Below are positions 7,821 through 15,493 of a stretch of 35,148 nt of DNA, piece after piece (the first letter of the stretch is position 1; every line of letters begins with the position of its first letter). Source of the stretch: Alphaproteobacteria bacterium (GTDB lineage: Bacteria; Pseudomonadota; Alphaproteobacteria; Micropepsales; Micropepsaceae); the NCBI GenBank assembly GCA_025361185.1, contig JANYAR010000062.1, positions 1 to 35,148 of the forward strand, in the 5' to 3' direction. The notes under the pieces were generated by a model. The model was not told where the DNA came from. It saw only the letters and a list, made by a program, of their open reading frames with translations, and searched no databases. Both the position numbers and the translations under genes were made by a program.

Positions 7821-9083
7821 ATGAGAACAAAGGCCGCGCTCCAGCTCGTTGTGACGATCGCGGGCTTGGTTTTGATGGCTTGCCCAGGCGTTGCGGCTCA
7901 GCTCGCCTGGTCGGGCGCCTTTGGTCATGTCCCAACGGCTTACAATCTGTCACCGCCTGCCACCATAACGGGCCGCGACGGCAATCCTCGTACCGTGCCG
8001 GCAGGCTATGCACCACTGCCTCCTTACCCGGCCGAGACGACGGTACGAGAGATCGCGCGCTCGAGTGCCGCCGCCCGCTCCATTCGAATCCGTTTCAGCA
8101 ACGAATTCGCCGACAAAGCGCTGCGCATAGGGGAGGCGCACGTTGCTTTGGCCTCGGAAAATGGAGAAATCGTCCCCGGCACCGATCATGTTCTTACGTT
8201 CGCGGGGCAGCACAGTGCCGTCATTCCCGCAGGCGCGCCGCTTTTGAGCGATCCGGTTGCGTGGGCAATACCGGCCCTTGCCAAACTTGCGGTCAGCGTT
8301 TTCTATCCCGATGAAACCGTGCCGCCGGCTCACACGCTGTATGCATTGAACGGCTGGGCTGCGCCGGGCAACCAGGCGGCAGCACCGACTTTGGCGGATG
8401 GCGTGGCAGCACGCAGCGGCAACCATCTCAGCGAGATCGATATCGTGCCTCAGCAGGCAAGCCATACGGTTGTATGCCTGGGCGATTCGATCACGGAGGG
8501 CGTGGCCTCAACGGTTGGCGTATTTCGCGGCTGGCCTGACCGCCTGGCCGAGCGCCTCCAAGCCAATTCTTTCACACGCGGCTGGTCGGTGTTCAATGCG
8601 GGCCTGGGCAGCAACCGTCTCCTGCACGACACGCCATCCACCAACGCGCTGTCGCGTTTCGACCGGGATGTATTGGGTGTTCCCGGTGTCGCGAAAGTCA
8701 TCATTCTCCTTGGGATCAACGACATCCAATATAGTCGCCGCAACCCTTCCCAAGCCGTCAGTGCGGACGACATGATAGCCGCAATGGGGCAACTCGTTGC
8801 CCGTGCTCATGCAAGGGGCGTGGAGGTGATAGGCGGCACGATCACAGCCTTTGAAGGTTCCCCTGACTATACGCCGCAGGGTGAGGCAGCCCGCACAAAG
8901 GTGAATGACTGGATCCGCAACAGCGGTGCGTTTGACGGCGTGGTTGATTTCGATCGCGCGACACGCGATCCGCTTCACCCGACCCAACTTCTGAGCACCG
9001 CCGATTCCGGCGGACACCTGCACCCCAATGACGCCGGTTATGCCATGATGGGTGACGCGATCGATCTGAAACTTTTCCCCTGA
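7821..9083 (+). CDS. Exported SGNH/GDSL-family hydrolase (probable carbohydrate esterase)
   Basis: A 420-residue protein with a signal peptide (MRTKAALQLVVTIAGLVLMACPGVAA). Residues about 27-205 form an N-terminal beta-rich domain (GHVPTAYNL, TVREIARSS, SIRIRFSNEF), as in multi-domain SGNH esterases. The catalytic domain starts at about 214: block I GDSITEG carries the nucleophile Ser223, block II Gly lies in NAGLGSNRLL, block III Asn in GIND, and block V HPND gives the catalytic Asp/His pair. All catalytic blocks are intact. Such enzymes remove acetyl or other acyl groups from sugars or lipids in the periplasm or outside the cell. It is divergent from an IclR gene, its probable regulator. 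The substrate is unknown. Confidence 0.92.
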   Translation: MRTKAALQLVVTIAGLVLMACPGVAAQLAWSGAFGHVPTAYNLSPPATITGRDGNPRTVPAGYAPLPPYPAETTVREIARSSAAARSIRIRFSNEFADKALRIGEAHVALASENGEIVPGTDHVLTFAGQHSAVIPAGAPLLSDPVAWAIPALAKLAVSVFYPDETVPPAHTLYALNGWAAPGNQAAAPTLADGVAARSGNHLSEIDIVPQQASHTVVCLGDSITEGVASTVGVFRGWPDRLAERLQANSFTRGWSVFNAGLGSNRLLHDTPSTNALSRFDRDVLGVPGVAKVIILLGINDIQYSRRNPSQAVSADDMIAAMGQLVARAHARGVEVIGGTITAFEGSPDYTPQGEAARTKVNDWIRNSGAFDGVVDFDRATRDPLHPTQLLSTADSGGHLHPNDAGYAMMGDAIDLKLFP

Positions 9084-9104
9084 TAACAGCCGCAACATGG
9101 GAAG

Positions 9105-9132
9105 GCCGCCGGCGAGACTGATCGCCTGCGGC
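9105..9132. terminator. GC-rich hairpin between convergent genes
   Basis: GCCGCCGGCGA (9105-9115) pairs with TCGCCTGCGGC (9122-9132) with one mismatch around a 6-base loop, 21 bases after the SGNH stop and before the converging cupin gene. There is no clean T-run on either side, so it is a weak or RNA-end-protecting hairpin rather than a strong terminator. Confidence 0.4.
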
Positions 9133-9175
9133 CCCATTGGTCCTCTTCAATTGCCTAGTTGTTGCGGTGAGCTCG

Positions 9176-9658
9176 TTATTGTCGCGTGTTGAAGACGACG
9201 TAGTGGAATTTGACGTTGGGGCTTGCGACCATGAACAGATGTGGCATGCCGGCCGGAATCTGCAGGAAGTCGCCCGGATGCACGGCCAAGCTGGTGCCGC
9301 CGACAATGGCGTCGCCGCGAACCTGGCCTGGCCCGGTCTCCTTGGCGTTGGAAACAGTGCCGCCATAGGTCAAGGTGGCTTCACCCGACAGCACCTGAAT
9401 ATAGTGAGTCCAGTGGGTATGCACTTCCGGAACATTGCCGGTGTTGCTGCGGCTGGCATATTCCACATAGTAGTTCTCATGATCGACCGGGAAGGCGGTC
9501 TTGGCGCCGGGCCCCGGCTTGTCGGTGAGGGCGTCAACCTCCTTGGCAGACAGGGATTTGAACGTCTCGGCGGGCAGGGAGCGCAACGGCGTCTGCGCCA
9601 AGGCCGCCGGCGCCCATAGCGTCAAGGCGAAAAGCGATGCTGCAATTCTGGTAAACAT
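9176..9658 (-). CDS. Exported small cupin-domain protein
   Basis: A 160-residue protein with a Sec signal peptide (MFTRIAASLFALTLWAPAALAQ) and one cupin barrel. Metal-ligand motif 1 is visible as EVHTHWTHYIQVLSGEATLTYGG (His, His and a later Glu), and motif 2 as PGDFLQIPAGMPHLF (His). Cupins bind Fe, Mn, Zn or Ni and range from dioxygenases and isomerases to non-enzymatic binding proteins, so the activity cannot be fixed. It is divergent from the exported amidohydrolase at 9858 across about 200 bases, which may reflect a shared promoter region. It is unlike the larger bicupin at 20092. Confidence 0.85.
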   Translation of the reverse strand: MFTRIAASLFALTLWAPAALAQTPLRSLPAETFKSLSAKEVDALTDKPGPGAKTAFPVDHENYYVEYASRSNTGNVPEVHTHWTHYIQVLSGEATLTYGGTVSNAKETGPGQVRGDAIVGGTSLAVHPGDFLQIPAGMPHLFMVASPNVKFHYVVFNTRQ

Positions 9659-9857
9659 GTTCCCGGTCCCCTTTTGGTTGTTTGCCTATCCTAACGACCT
9701 CGGGCCAAAAAGAAACGCGCGACACCAGGGGAAATGGTGGAAAACCAGCGGTAAATGGCCTCTACAATGCCGGAGAGACAGGGCAGATTGCCGGCACCTT
9801 GGCCAGTTTCAACAGCGCGCCAAATCACAATGCGGCGATACGAAAAGGAAGCGTTCC

Positions 9858-11246
9858 ATGAACAGGGTCATGCAGGGACTATTGTATGGGTTCGCGCTGA
9901 GCGGATTTGCGGCGGCCGCCGATGCCCAGGGCGCGGGAGGGCCGGGGCAACCTTGGCGGGGCGCCGGCCCGCAGCCCTGCTTCGGCTTCGACCAGGGTGT
10001 GCTCCCATGTCCCCCGGCGCAGGATAAAGCGGCAATTCGGGCCGGGCGGCTGTTTGACAGCAACACAGGCCGGATGCTGACAAACCAGGTGATCCTTTTG
10101 GACGGCGAACGCATCGCGCAGGTGGGGCCGGCGGCGCGGGTAAAGATACCGTCTGGGGCCAGAGTGATCGACCTCAGTCACGCCACCGTGCTGCCGGGTC
10201 TGATCGACGCCCATGTTCATATGTTCAACACCCCCAAGCCCGGCATGTCGCGTGAAGCCTCGATTCTTATCGCGGTCCAGCATCTGCAATCGGATCTGCG
10301 CGCGGGGTTCACCAGTGTTCGCGATATGAGCACCCATGGCAACGGCTATGACGATGTCGAGATTCGCGATGCGATCAATCGCGGCGAGATTGATGGGCCG
10401 CGGGCGCAGGTCGCCACGCGCGGTATTGAATGGCGCACGCCGGAGAACACCTCGCCAAACGACCCACTCAAAGCAGCTCTTGTCAGCAATAGCGAGGAAG
10501 CGCGTGCGGCGGTTCGCGATCAGATCGGGCATGGCGCGGATTGGATCAAGCTCTACCCCGCCGGCGCCTATTCCTTCACGCCGGAGGGCGAAGCGAAATA
10601 CATCGTTACCTATCCGCTGCCGGTGCTGCAGGCGTTGGTCGACGAAACACATCGCCTCGGCAAGAAGGCTGCTTGTCACGTCTATGGCGGCGAGGGCGAA
10701 CACAATGCCGTCCTGGCGGGCTGCGACACCGTTGAACATGCCTTCTCGCTCACCCAAGAGGAGGCCGACATGATGGTGAAGAAGGGCCTCGCCTACGATC
10801 CCACGCTGCAGCGCTATACTGAGCCCTATATGGACGACAATGACGCCAAGAGCACCGGCGGAAAGTACCGCATCATTCCGGTGTTCGAACGCGCGGTGCG
10901 CCTGGCCGACAAGACGCCGGGCATGAAGATCATGATGGGCAGCGGCGCCGACGGTTCGACCTATGCGCACGGCACTCAGGCCCTGGATTTCGAAATGCTG
11001 GTGAAGCGCACCGGGCTTACGCCGGCCCGCGCCATCCAGGGCGGGACGAGCGTCAATGCCGAAGTTCTGGGATGGAAGGATCAGGCCGGTTCTATCGACA
11101 AGGGGAAATTCGCGGACATCATCGCGGTCTCGGGCGATCCGCTCGCCGACATCACCGAGCTCAAGCGGGTGAAATTCGTTATGAAAGGCGGGAAAATCGT
11201 CCGCAATGAGCTGGCGCCGGCCGCGCCCATGTCGCCAGGGCGATAG
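9858..11246 (+). CDS. Exported metal-dependent amidohydrolase
   Basis: A 462-residue protein of the amidohydrolase superfamily (imidazolonepropionase/Xaa-Pro or Xaa-Arg dipeptidase-like branch). After a signal peptide (MNRVMQGLLYGFALSGFAAAADAQ) comes the N-terminal beta-sandwich and the TIM barrel. The metal site is complete: His119/His121 in DAHVH, the likely carbamylated Lys231 in DWIKLYPAG, His274 (CHVYGGEG), His294 (VEHAF) and Asp365 (GSGADGS). C-terminal motifs GSIDKGKFADIIAVSGDPL and VKFVMKGGKIV are typical. It should hydrolyse an amide or cyclic amide in the periplasm. AAGGAA at 9845-9850 fixes ATG 9858. Upstream in-frame codons to 9501 overlap the cupin gene and are not credible coding sequence. 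The Mo-oxidoreductase genes follow in the same direction. Confidence 0.92.
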   Translation: MNRVMQGLLYGFALSGFAAAADAQGAGGPGQPWRGAGPQPCFGFDQGVLPCPPAQDKAAIRAGRLFDSNTGRMLTNQVILLDGERIAQVGPAARVKIPSGARVIDLSHATVLPGLIDAHVHMFNTPKPGMSREASILIAVQHLQSDLRAGFTSVRDMSTHGNGYDDVEIRDAINRGEIDGPRAQVATRGIEWRTPENTSPNDPLKAALVSNSEEARAAVRDQIGHGADWIKLYPAGAYSFTPEGEAKYIVTYPLPVLQALVDETHRLGKKAACHVYGGEGEHNAVLAGCDTVEHAFSLTQEEADMMVKKGLAYDPTLQRYTEPYMDDNDAKSTGGKYRIIPVFERAVRLADKTPGMKIMMGSGADGSTYAHGTQALDFEMLVKRTGLTPARAIQGGTSVNAEVLGWKDQAGSIDKGKFADIIAVSGDPLADITELKRVKFVMKGGKIVRNELAPAAPMSPGR

Positions 11247-11309
11247 AACGGGGCTGACGGCTCCCGTTTTTCTGATACAATGGGGACGGCACGCTCGGTC
11301 GAGGTGGCA

Positions 11310-11762
11310 ATGGCTACACTTACAGTGAACGGCAAGCTGTACACGCTCGATGTCGAGCCGGAAATGCCGTTGCTGTGGGTCCTGCGCAACGAAATCGGCT
11401 TGACCGGCACCAAATATGGCTGCGGCATTTCCCAATGCGGCGCCTGCACGGTTCTCATGAACGGCAAGGCGGTCAGATCCTGCGCCGTGCCCGTATCCGG
11501 CGCGGAAGGCAAAACGGTTACGACCATCGAAGGCCTTGCCGCAAACGGCCGGCCGCACCCGGTCCAGGAAGCCTGGGTGGCCGAGGATGTGCCGCAGTGC
11601 GGATATTGTCAGTCCGGGCAAATCATGTCGGCGGTCGCCCTTCTCAGCCAGAAGCCCAAGCCCACGGATGCCGACATCAACACGATCACCAATCTGTGCC
11701 GCTGTGGTACCTATGTGCGCGTCCGGCGCGCCATCCACCGCGCCGCGGCCAGCAAGGCGTAA
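11310..11762 (+). CDS. (2Fe-2S)-binding small subunit of isoquinoline/aldehyde-type Mo oxidoreductase
   Basis: A 150-residue protein of the xanthine oxidase family small subunit. The plant-ferredoxin-like cluster motif is visible as [13 protein letters not shown] with a following Cys in VRSC, and the second [2Fe-2S] motif as CGYCQSGQI with NLCRCGTY. It passes electrons from the molybdenum subunit to an outside acceptor. GAGGTGG at 11301-11307 ahead of ATG 11310 is the best start; ATG 11280 is possible. Its stop is 4 bases before the large-subunit start, so the two are co-translated. There is no FAD-subunit gene beside them, which is usual for the IorAB type; the acceptor is probably a membrane or periplasmic cytochrome. 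Confidence 0.95.
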   Translation: MATLTVNGKLYTLDVEPEMPLLWVLRNEIGLTGTKYGCGISQCGACTVLMNGKAVRSCAVPVSGAEGKTVTTIEGLAANGRPHPVQEAWVAEDVPQCGYCQSGQIMSAVALLSQKPKPTDADINTITNLCRCGTYVRVRRAIHRAAASKA

Positions 11763-11766
11763 GGCC

Positions 11767-13986
11767 ATGGCCGGAACCGCCGATCTCTCCCGCCGCCAGT
11801 TTGTCGTCACCGGCACCACGCTTGCGGGCGGCATGGCGCTCGGTCTTGTCGTTCCCGGCGCGGCGCAGGCGGCGTCGCCTGAGATGGGGGCGCAATATTG
11901 GGGTGGCGACGCCGCCGGTCTGGGCGAGGTCAATGCCTGGGTCTTGATCAATCCCGATGACAGTGTGGTTCTGCGCTGTCCGATGGCCGAGATGGGGCAG
12001 GGCACCGGATCGGGCCTGCCGATGCTGCTGGCCGAGGAACTCGAATGCGACTGGAAAAAGGTCAAGGTGGAGTTCGCCTCGGTCAATCGCAATATCCGCG
12101 AGAACAATGTCTATCGCGACATGCTGACGGTGGGCAGCCGCGGTATCCGCAGTACCTATGAATATGTCCAGCAAGGCGGTGCCTCGGCGCGCGCCCGTCT
12201 GGTGGCCGCCGCGGCGGCGCGTTGGGATGTTCCTGTCGAGCAATGCGAAGCGGCAAAGGGCGTCGTCCACCACAAGCCCAGCGGACGAAGCCTGCGCTTC
12301 GGTCAGATCGCCTCCGATGCGGCGAAGATAACCCTGGCGGCGGAGCCGGGGATCAAGCCGCCGTCCCAGTTCAAACTGGCGGGCACGCGTCAGCCGCGGC
12401 TGGATTCCGCCGTCAAGTCCGACGGATCCGCCAAATTCGGCATCGATACCCGCGAAGCTGGGCAATTGTTCGCGTCGATCATGAGCTGCCCGGTTCCGGG
12501 CGGCAGGCTGGTCTCGGTCGATGAAAGCGCCATCGCTGGGCGGCGCGGCATCAAACAGGTGGTGAAGCTGGATGATGCCGTGGCGGTCGTCGCGGACAAT
12601 TATTGGCGCGCGAATGAGGCCCTGAAGGCGCTCAAAATCAGCTGGGATGGCGGCGCCGCTGCCGGGACCGACAGCCTGCAATTCGCGCAAGCCTATCGCG
12701 ACGCGCTCGATCAGCCCATGGTGACGGCGCGCAACGACGGCGACGCCAAGGACGTTCTTGCGAAATCTTCCCATGTCGTCGAAGCCGTATATGAAACTCC
12801 GCTGCTGGCCCACGCCACCATGGAGCCGTGCAATGCGACGGTGCATCTGAGGCCCGATCGCCTGGATATCTGGATGGGTTCCCAGTCGGCGCTGGCGAAC
12901 GCCCGGATGGCGGCCCAGCTGACCGGCCTTCAACCCGAGCAGGTCTATTTCCATCAGGCTTTTCTCGGCGGCGGCTTTGGCCGGCGTTCCAATGGCGATG
13001 AGCTGCGCCACGCGATCCTCATCGCCAAGGCCGGCAAGATCGACCAGCCCTTGCAGCTTTTGTGGTCGCGCGAGCAGGACATGCGTGCCGACAGGTTCCG
13101 GCCCCAGTCCGCGGTTCGAATGAAGGGCGCAATTTCCGCCGACGGAAAGCTGGAGGCCCTGCACATCGAAAGCGTTTGCGGGTCCATCCAGCGTTCAGCC
13201 AATCCCGCCGCCGCCAAGGACGGGCTCGACAATACCGCGCTGGAAGGGATCGGCCCCTCGGTTCCCTACAACCGGGTGCCGAACTGGTATACCGGTCTGT
13301 TGCTGAAGAATACGCATATTCCGGTGAGCTACTGGCGCTCGGTTGGCGGATCGCAGAATACCTTCTATCTCGAAAGCTTTGTCGATGAATTGGCCCATGC
13401 CGCGGGCAAGGATCCGCTGGAATTCCGCCGCGGTCTGACCGACCGAGCCGACGCGCTATCGGTTCTCAACAAGTTGGCTGAGATGAGCAATTGGGGAAGC
13501 AAACTGCCCAAGGGGAGTGGCCGCGGCATTTCCCTGGCCGACAATCACGGCGCCATCGGCGGCCATGTGGCGGAAGTCACCGTCGACGACAAGGGGACCG
13601 TGCGCGTCACCCGCGTTTTCGCGGCAACCGACGCGTATCATGTCGTCAATCCCAATCTGGTTGAGGCGCAGATCGAAGGCGGCGTCATCTTTGGCCTGAC
13701 GGCGATGCTGTACGGCGAAATCAATATCAAGAACGGCGCTGCCCAGGAGAGCAATTTCGATACCTACCGCATGGTGCGCCTGGCCGATGCGCCGGATGTG
13801 AAAGCCGCGCTCGCTTTGACCGGCGCCATGGATGAAAAGGGAAAGCCCAAATGGGGCGGCGTGGGCGAATGTTCGGTGGCGCCCATCGCCGCGGCGGTTG
13901 CCAACGCCATATTCGATGCCACGGGCAAGCGCATTCGAGCCCTGCCATTCAAGAATGTGAAGCTGACCGAGCTGACGCGATTGTAA
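11767..13986 (+). CDS. Molybdopterin-binding large subunit, isoquinoline 1-oxidoreductase beta type
   Basis: A 739-residue catalytic subunit with a Tat signal at its N-terminus (LSRRQFVVTGTTLAGGMALG), so the cofactor-loaded heterodimer is exported together with the small subunit. Recognisable family segments include AEMGQGTGSGLPMLLAEELE, the GGGFGRRSNGDE Mo-cofactor loop, YWRSVGGSQNTFYLESFVDELA and the C-terminal GGVGECSVAPIAAAVANAI, where the Glu after GGVG is the catalytic base. The enzyme hydroxylates an aldehyde or N-heterocycle using water-derived oxygen. Mo-cofactor maturation genes (XdhC-like, MobA-like) are not in this window. The preceding amidohydrolase may act on the same pathway, since N-heterocycle breakdown often joins hydroxylation with ring opening; that link is inference. 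Confidence 0.93.
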   Translation: MAGTADLSRRQFVVTGTTLAGGMALGLVVPGAAQAASPEMGAQYWGGDAAGLGEVNAWVLINPDDSVVLRCPMAEMGQGTGSGLPMLLAEELECDWKKVKVEFASVNRNIRENNVYRDMLTVGSRGIRSTYEYVQQGGASARARLVAAAAARWDVPVEQCEAAKGVVHHKPSGRSLRFGQIASDAAKITLAAEPGIKPPSQFKLAGTRQPRLDSAVKSDGSAKFGIDTREAGQLFASIMSCPVPGGRLVSVDESAIAGRRGIKQVVKLDDAVAVVADNYWRANEALKALKISWDGGAAAGTDSLQFAQAYRDALDQPMVTARNDGDAKDVLAKSSHVVEAVYETPLLAHATMEPCNATVHLRPDRLDIWMGSQSALANARMAAQLTGLQPEQVYFHQAFLGGGFGRRSNGDELRHAILIAKAGKIDQPLQLLWSREQDMRADRFRPQSAVRMKGAISADGKLEALHIESVCGSIQRSANPAAAKDGLDNTALEGIGPSVPYNRVPNWYTGLLLKNTHIPVSYWRSVGGSQNTFYLESFVDELAHAAGKDPLEFRRGLTDRADALSVLNKLAEMSNWGSKLPKGSGRGISLADNHGAIGGHVAEVTVDDKGTVRVTRVFAATDAYHVVNPNLVEAQIEGGVIFGLTAMLYGEINIKNGAAQESNFDTYRMVRLADAPDVKAALALTGAMDEKGKPKWGGVGECSVAPIAAAVANAIFDATGKRIRALPFKNVKLTELTRL

Positions 13987-14004
13987 GCCGCGCAATGCGC
14001 GTAT

Positions 14005-14928
14005 CTAGCCGGCGCGGCGGCCTTTTTTGACCGGCTTCGCGGCGATTTTCTTGGCCGCTTTCTTGGCGGGGACCGGTGTCTTGGCCTTCATTTTGGTCGC
14101 GGTCTTGGCCGTGGCCTTTGCTGCGGGCTTTGGCTTTTCCTCGGGCATGGCCTTGGCCTGTTTTGCAACATTTGCAGGGGGCTTTTCTTTCGCCTTTTGC
14201 GCTGCCGCTTCCGCGGCCGGCGGTGTTGCGATGCCGCCCGTCACCAATTGCAGAGCGCGTTCCGACAAACTCTTCGGCTTGGGAGGAAGTGGAATTCCGT
14301 TTGGCGAAATCACCGCCAGAAAATATCCGACAGCGTCTTCGGACCGGCAAACACTGGCCTTTGTCGGCGTCGCCACGATGGGCCCATTGATCAGCGAAGG
14401 GTGTTCAAAAATTGCCCCCCAAAATTCATTCTCGCTTATGAATCGATCATCCAGGCGAAGCTCGAAAAACAGGGGGTCATATTTTTTGACCAGGGTCTGA
14501 TCGGATTCCCGCAACAGCAGGGACAGGTTTTTAAGCTCATCGCGCGTTGGCGGTGTCGCAATATAGTCAATGATGTGGGGCTCATGACCGGCGGCGCGAA
14601 GCGCGGCCAACGCTTTGCGAGACCGATCATAGCCAGGGTCATGGTATATGGTGAGCTTGGGCTTGTGCTCTGCGTGCGAAGGTTGCGGCGAAGGAGTCTT
14701 GACAATCTTTGGCACAGGCCGATCGGCAAGCATCGTGAGATTGACGGCCTTCGGACCCTTTGCGTCGGGTTGCGTCTCAAACGAGACCCGTTGGCCGGTC
14801 TTCAGGTTTGAAACATCGGTTGAACCGATGGACGCAACGGGGAAGAAAATCTCCTTATCGCTTTCGTCGGGAGTAATAAATCCAAAGCCTTTCCGGGCGT
14901 TGAAAAATTTTACAGTTCCTTTGAGCAT
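14005..14928 (-). CDS. Cold-shock domain / ArsC-like domain / Lys-Ala-Pro tail fusion protein
   Basis: A 307-residue protein made of three parts. Residues 1-67 are a cold-shock domain: KGTVKFFNARKGFGFITP contains RNP1 (KGFGFI), and RNP2 is changed (EIFFPVASI in place of the usual DVFVH type). Residues about 92-206 match the ArsC/Spx-like thioredoxin fold: LTIYHDPGYDRSRKAL, then IIDYIATPPTRDEL, LVKKYDPLFFELRLDD and EHPSLINGPIVATPTKASV. The catalytic cysteine position of ArsC (HNPxC) is Tyr100, and the Arg before PIV is Gly, so arsenate reduction is very unlikely. The last ~100 residues are rich in Lys, Ala and Pro (KKAAKKIAAKPVKKGRRAG), like a histone-H1 tail. AGGA five bases before ATG 14928 fixes the start. 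It probably binds nucleic acid; the middle domain's role is unknown. Confidence 0.85.
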   Translation of the reverse strand: MLKGTVKFFNARKGFGFITPDESDKEIFFPVASIGSTDVSNLKTGQRVSFETQPDAKGPKAVNLTMLADRPVPKIVKTPSPQPSHAEHKPKLTIYHDPGYDRSRKALAALRAAGHEPHIIDYIATPPTRDELKNLSLLLRESDQTLVKKYDPLFFELRLDDRFISENEFWGAIFEHPSLINGPIVATPTKASVCRSEDAVGYFLAVISPNGIPLPPKPKSLSERALQLVTGGIATPPAAEAAAQKAKEKPPANVAKQAKAMPEEKPKPAAKATAKTATKMKAKTPVPAKKAAKKIAAKPVKKGRRAG

Positions 14929-15242
14929 AACATTCCTGATTGGTTGAGCCGCCAACGGCCTTTTCGAGCCGCTGGTTTGATTTTCAATATTTGGTTTTTT
15001 TTGGGGCTTCACACTGTAGCACAAGTTATGCGCCACAAGCCGAATGGTGCCTTCGGCCCCTCGCAATTTTTCGTCTATCCGTAAATCCTAACCGTGCTCC
15101 TCAAAGGGCGAACCGGTCTTTCGCTTAAGTGGGAGGTGTCATCTGAGAATCGCTTTTTGACTTGGTCGGGGCCCGCTGTCCATAGGCCTGTTTTTTTAGG
15201 CGGTCTGGCGTAATTTTCCGTGCTCCGGGCTCCTCCGCAAAG

Positions 15243-15257
15243 CCCTGATAATCAGGG
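15243..15257. repeat. Palindrome CCCTGAT-A-ATCAGGG
   Basis: A perfect 7-bp inverted repeat around one base, within the 565-base gene-free gap. It has no T-run, so it is not a terminator. It could be a protein-binding site or part of a dispersed repeat. Confidence 0.5.
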
Positions 15258-15376
15258 AAATAACGGGGAATGCCTGTTTTCCGCGTATTTTGGGCCGTAG
15301 CTCCCCTCTCTATGACCCGAAGTGGACCAAGACCAAAGTGCGAGGATCTGCCCGCGCCCGTGCCGCGCAATCATCG

Positions 15377-15414
15377 GTCAATTGTTGACAATGGACACGT
15401 GACGAAGAAGCTAT
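15377..15414 (+). promoter_or_regulatory. Possible promoter with operator for the TPR/oxygenase gene
   Basis: A consensus -35 box TTGACA (15385-15390) overlaps a perfect inverted repeat GTCAA-TTG-TTGAC (15377-15389). A weak -10 candidate, AGCTAT, follows at 15409-15414 with an 18-base spacer, about 80 bases before the start at 15494. The -10 is poor, so this is tentative. Confidence 0.3.
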
Positions 15415-15493
15415 TTCACTGGGCGGGAAAACCTGCGCCGAACCGTCACCGGCGCCAAAGCCGGTCTCGAATTTTGTCTCGAATTGAGCGCCT

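Larger units (their letters stand above)
14929..15493. other. Gene-free divergent gap with palindromes
   Basis: This 565-base stretch lies between the cold-shock fusion gene (-) and the TPR/oxygenase gene (+). I see no convincing gene; short open frames here have no recognisable sequence. It holds the presumed long 5' leader of the cold-shock gene (A/T-rich to about 15020), a perfect 15-base palindrome at 15243-15257, a T-run at about 15190, and a TTGACA box inside an inverted repeat at 15377-15389. Confidence 0.5.

Noticed and set aside
9879..12107. A 742-codon open frame on the minus strand
   Set aside because: It lies antisense to the amidohydrolase and the Mo-oxidoreductase genes, which have complete catalytic motifs; long antisense frames are expected in G+C-rich DNA, and its sequence shows no recognisable domain.
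11686..13164. A 492-codon minus-strand frame
   Set aside because: Shadow of the Mo-binding large subunit gene; no ribosome site or domain.
14027..14500. A hydrophobic 157-codon plus-strand frame that looks like a membrane protein
   Set aside because: It is the antisense image of the Lys/Ala-rich tail of the cold-shock fusion gene; Lys codons read backwards give Phe and Leu, producing false membrane segments.
14005..14928. Arsenate reductase function
   Set aside because: The catalytic Cys is replaced by Tyr, an active-site Arg is lost, and no ars genes are nearby.
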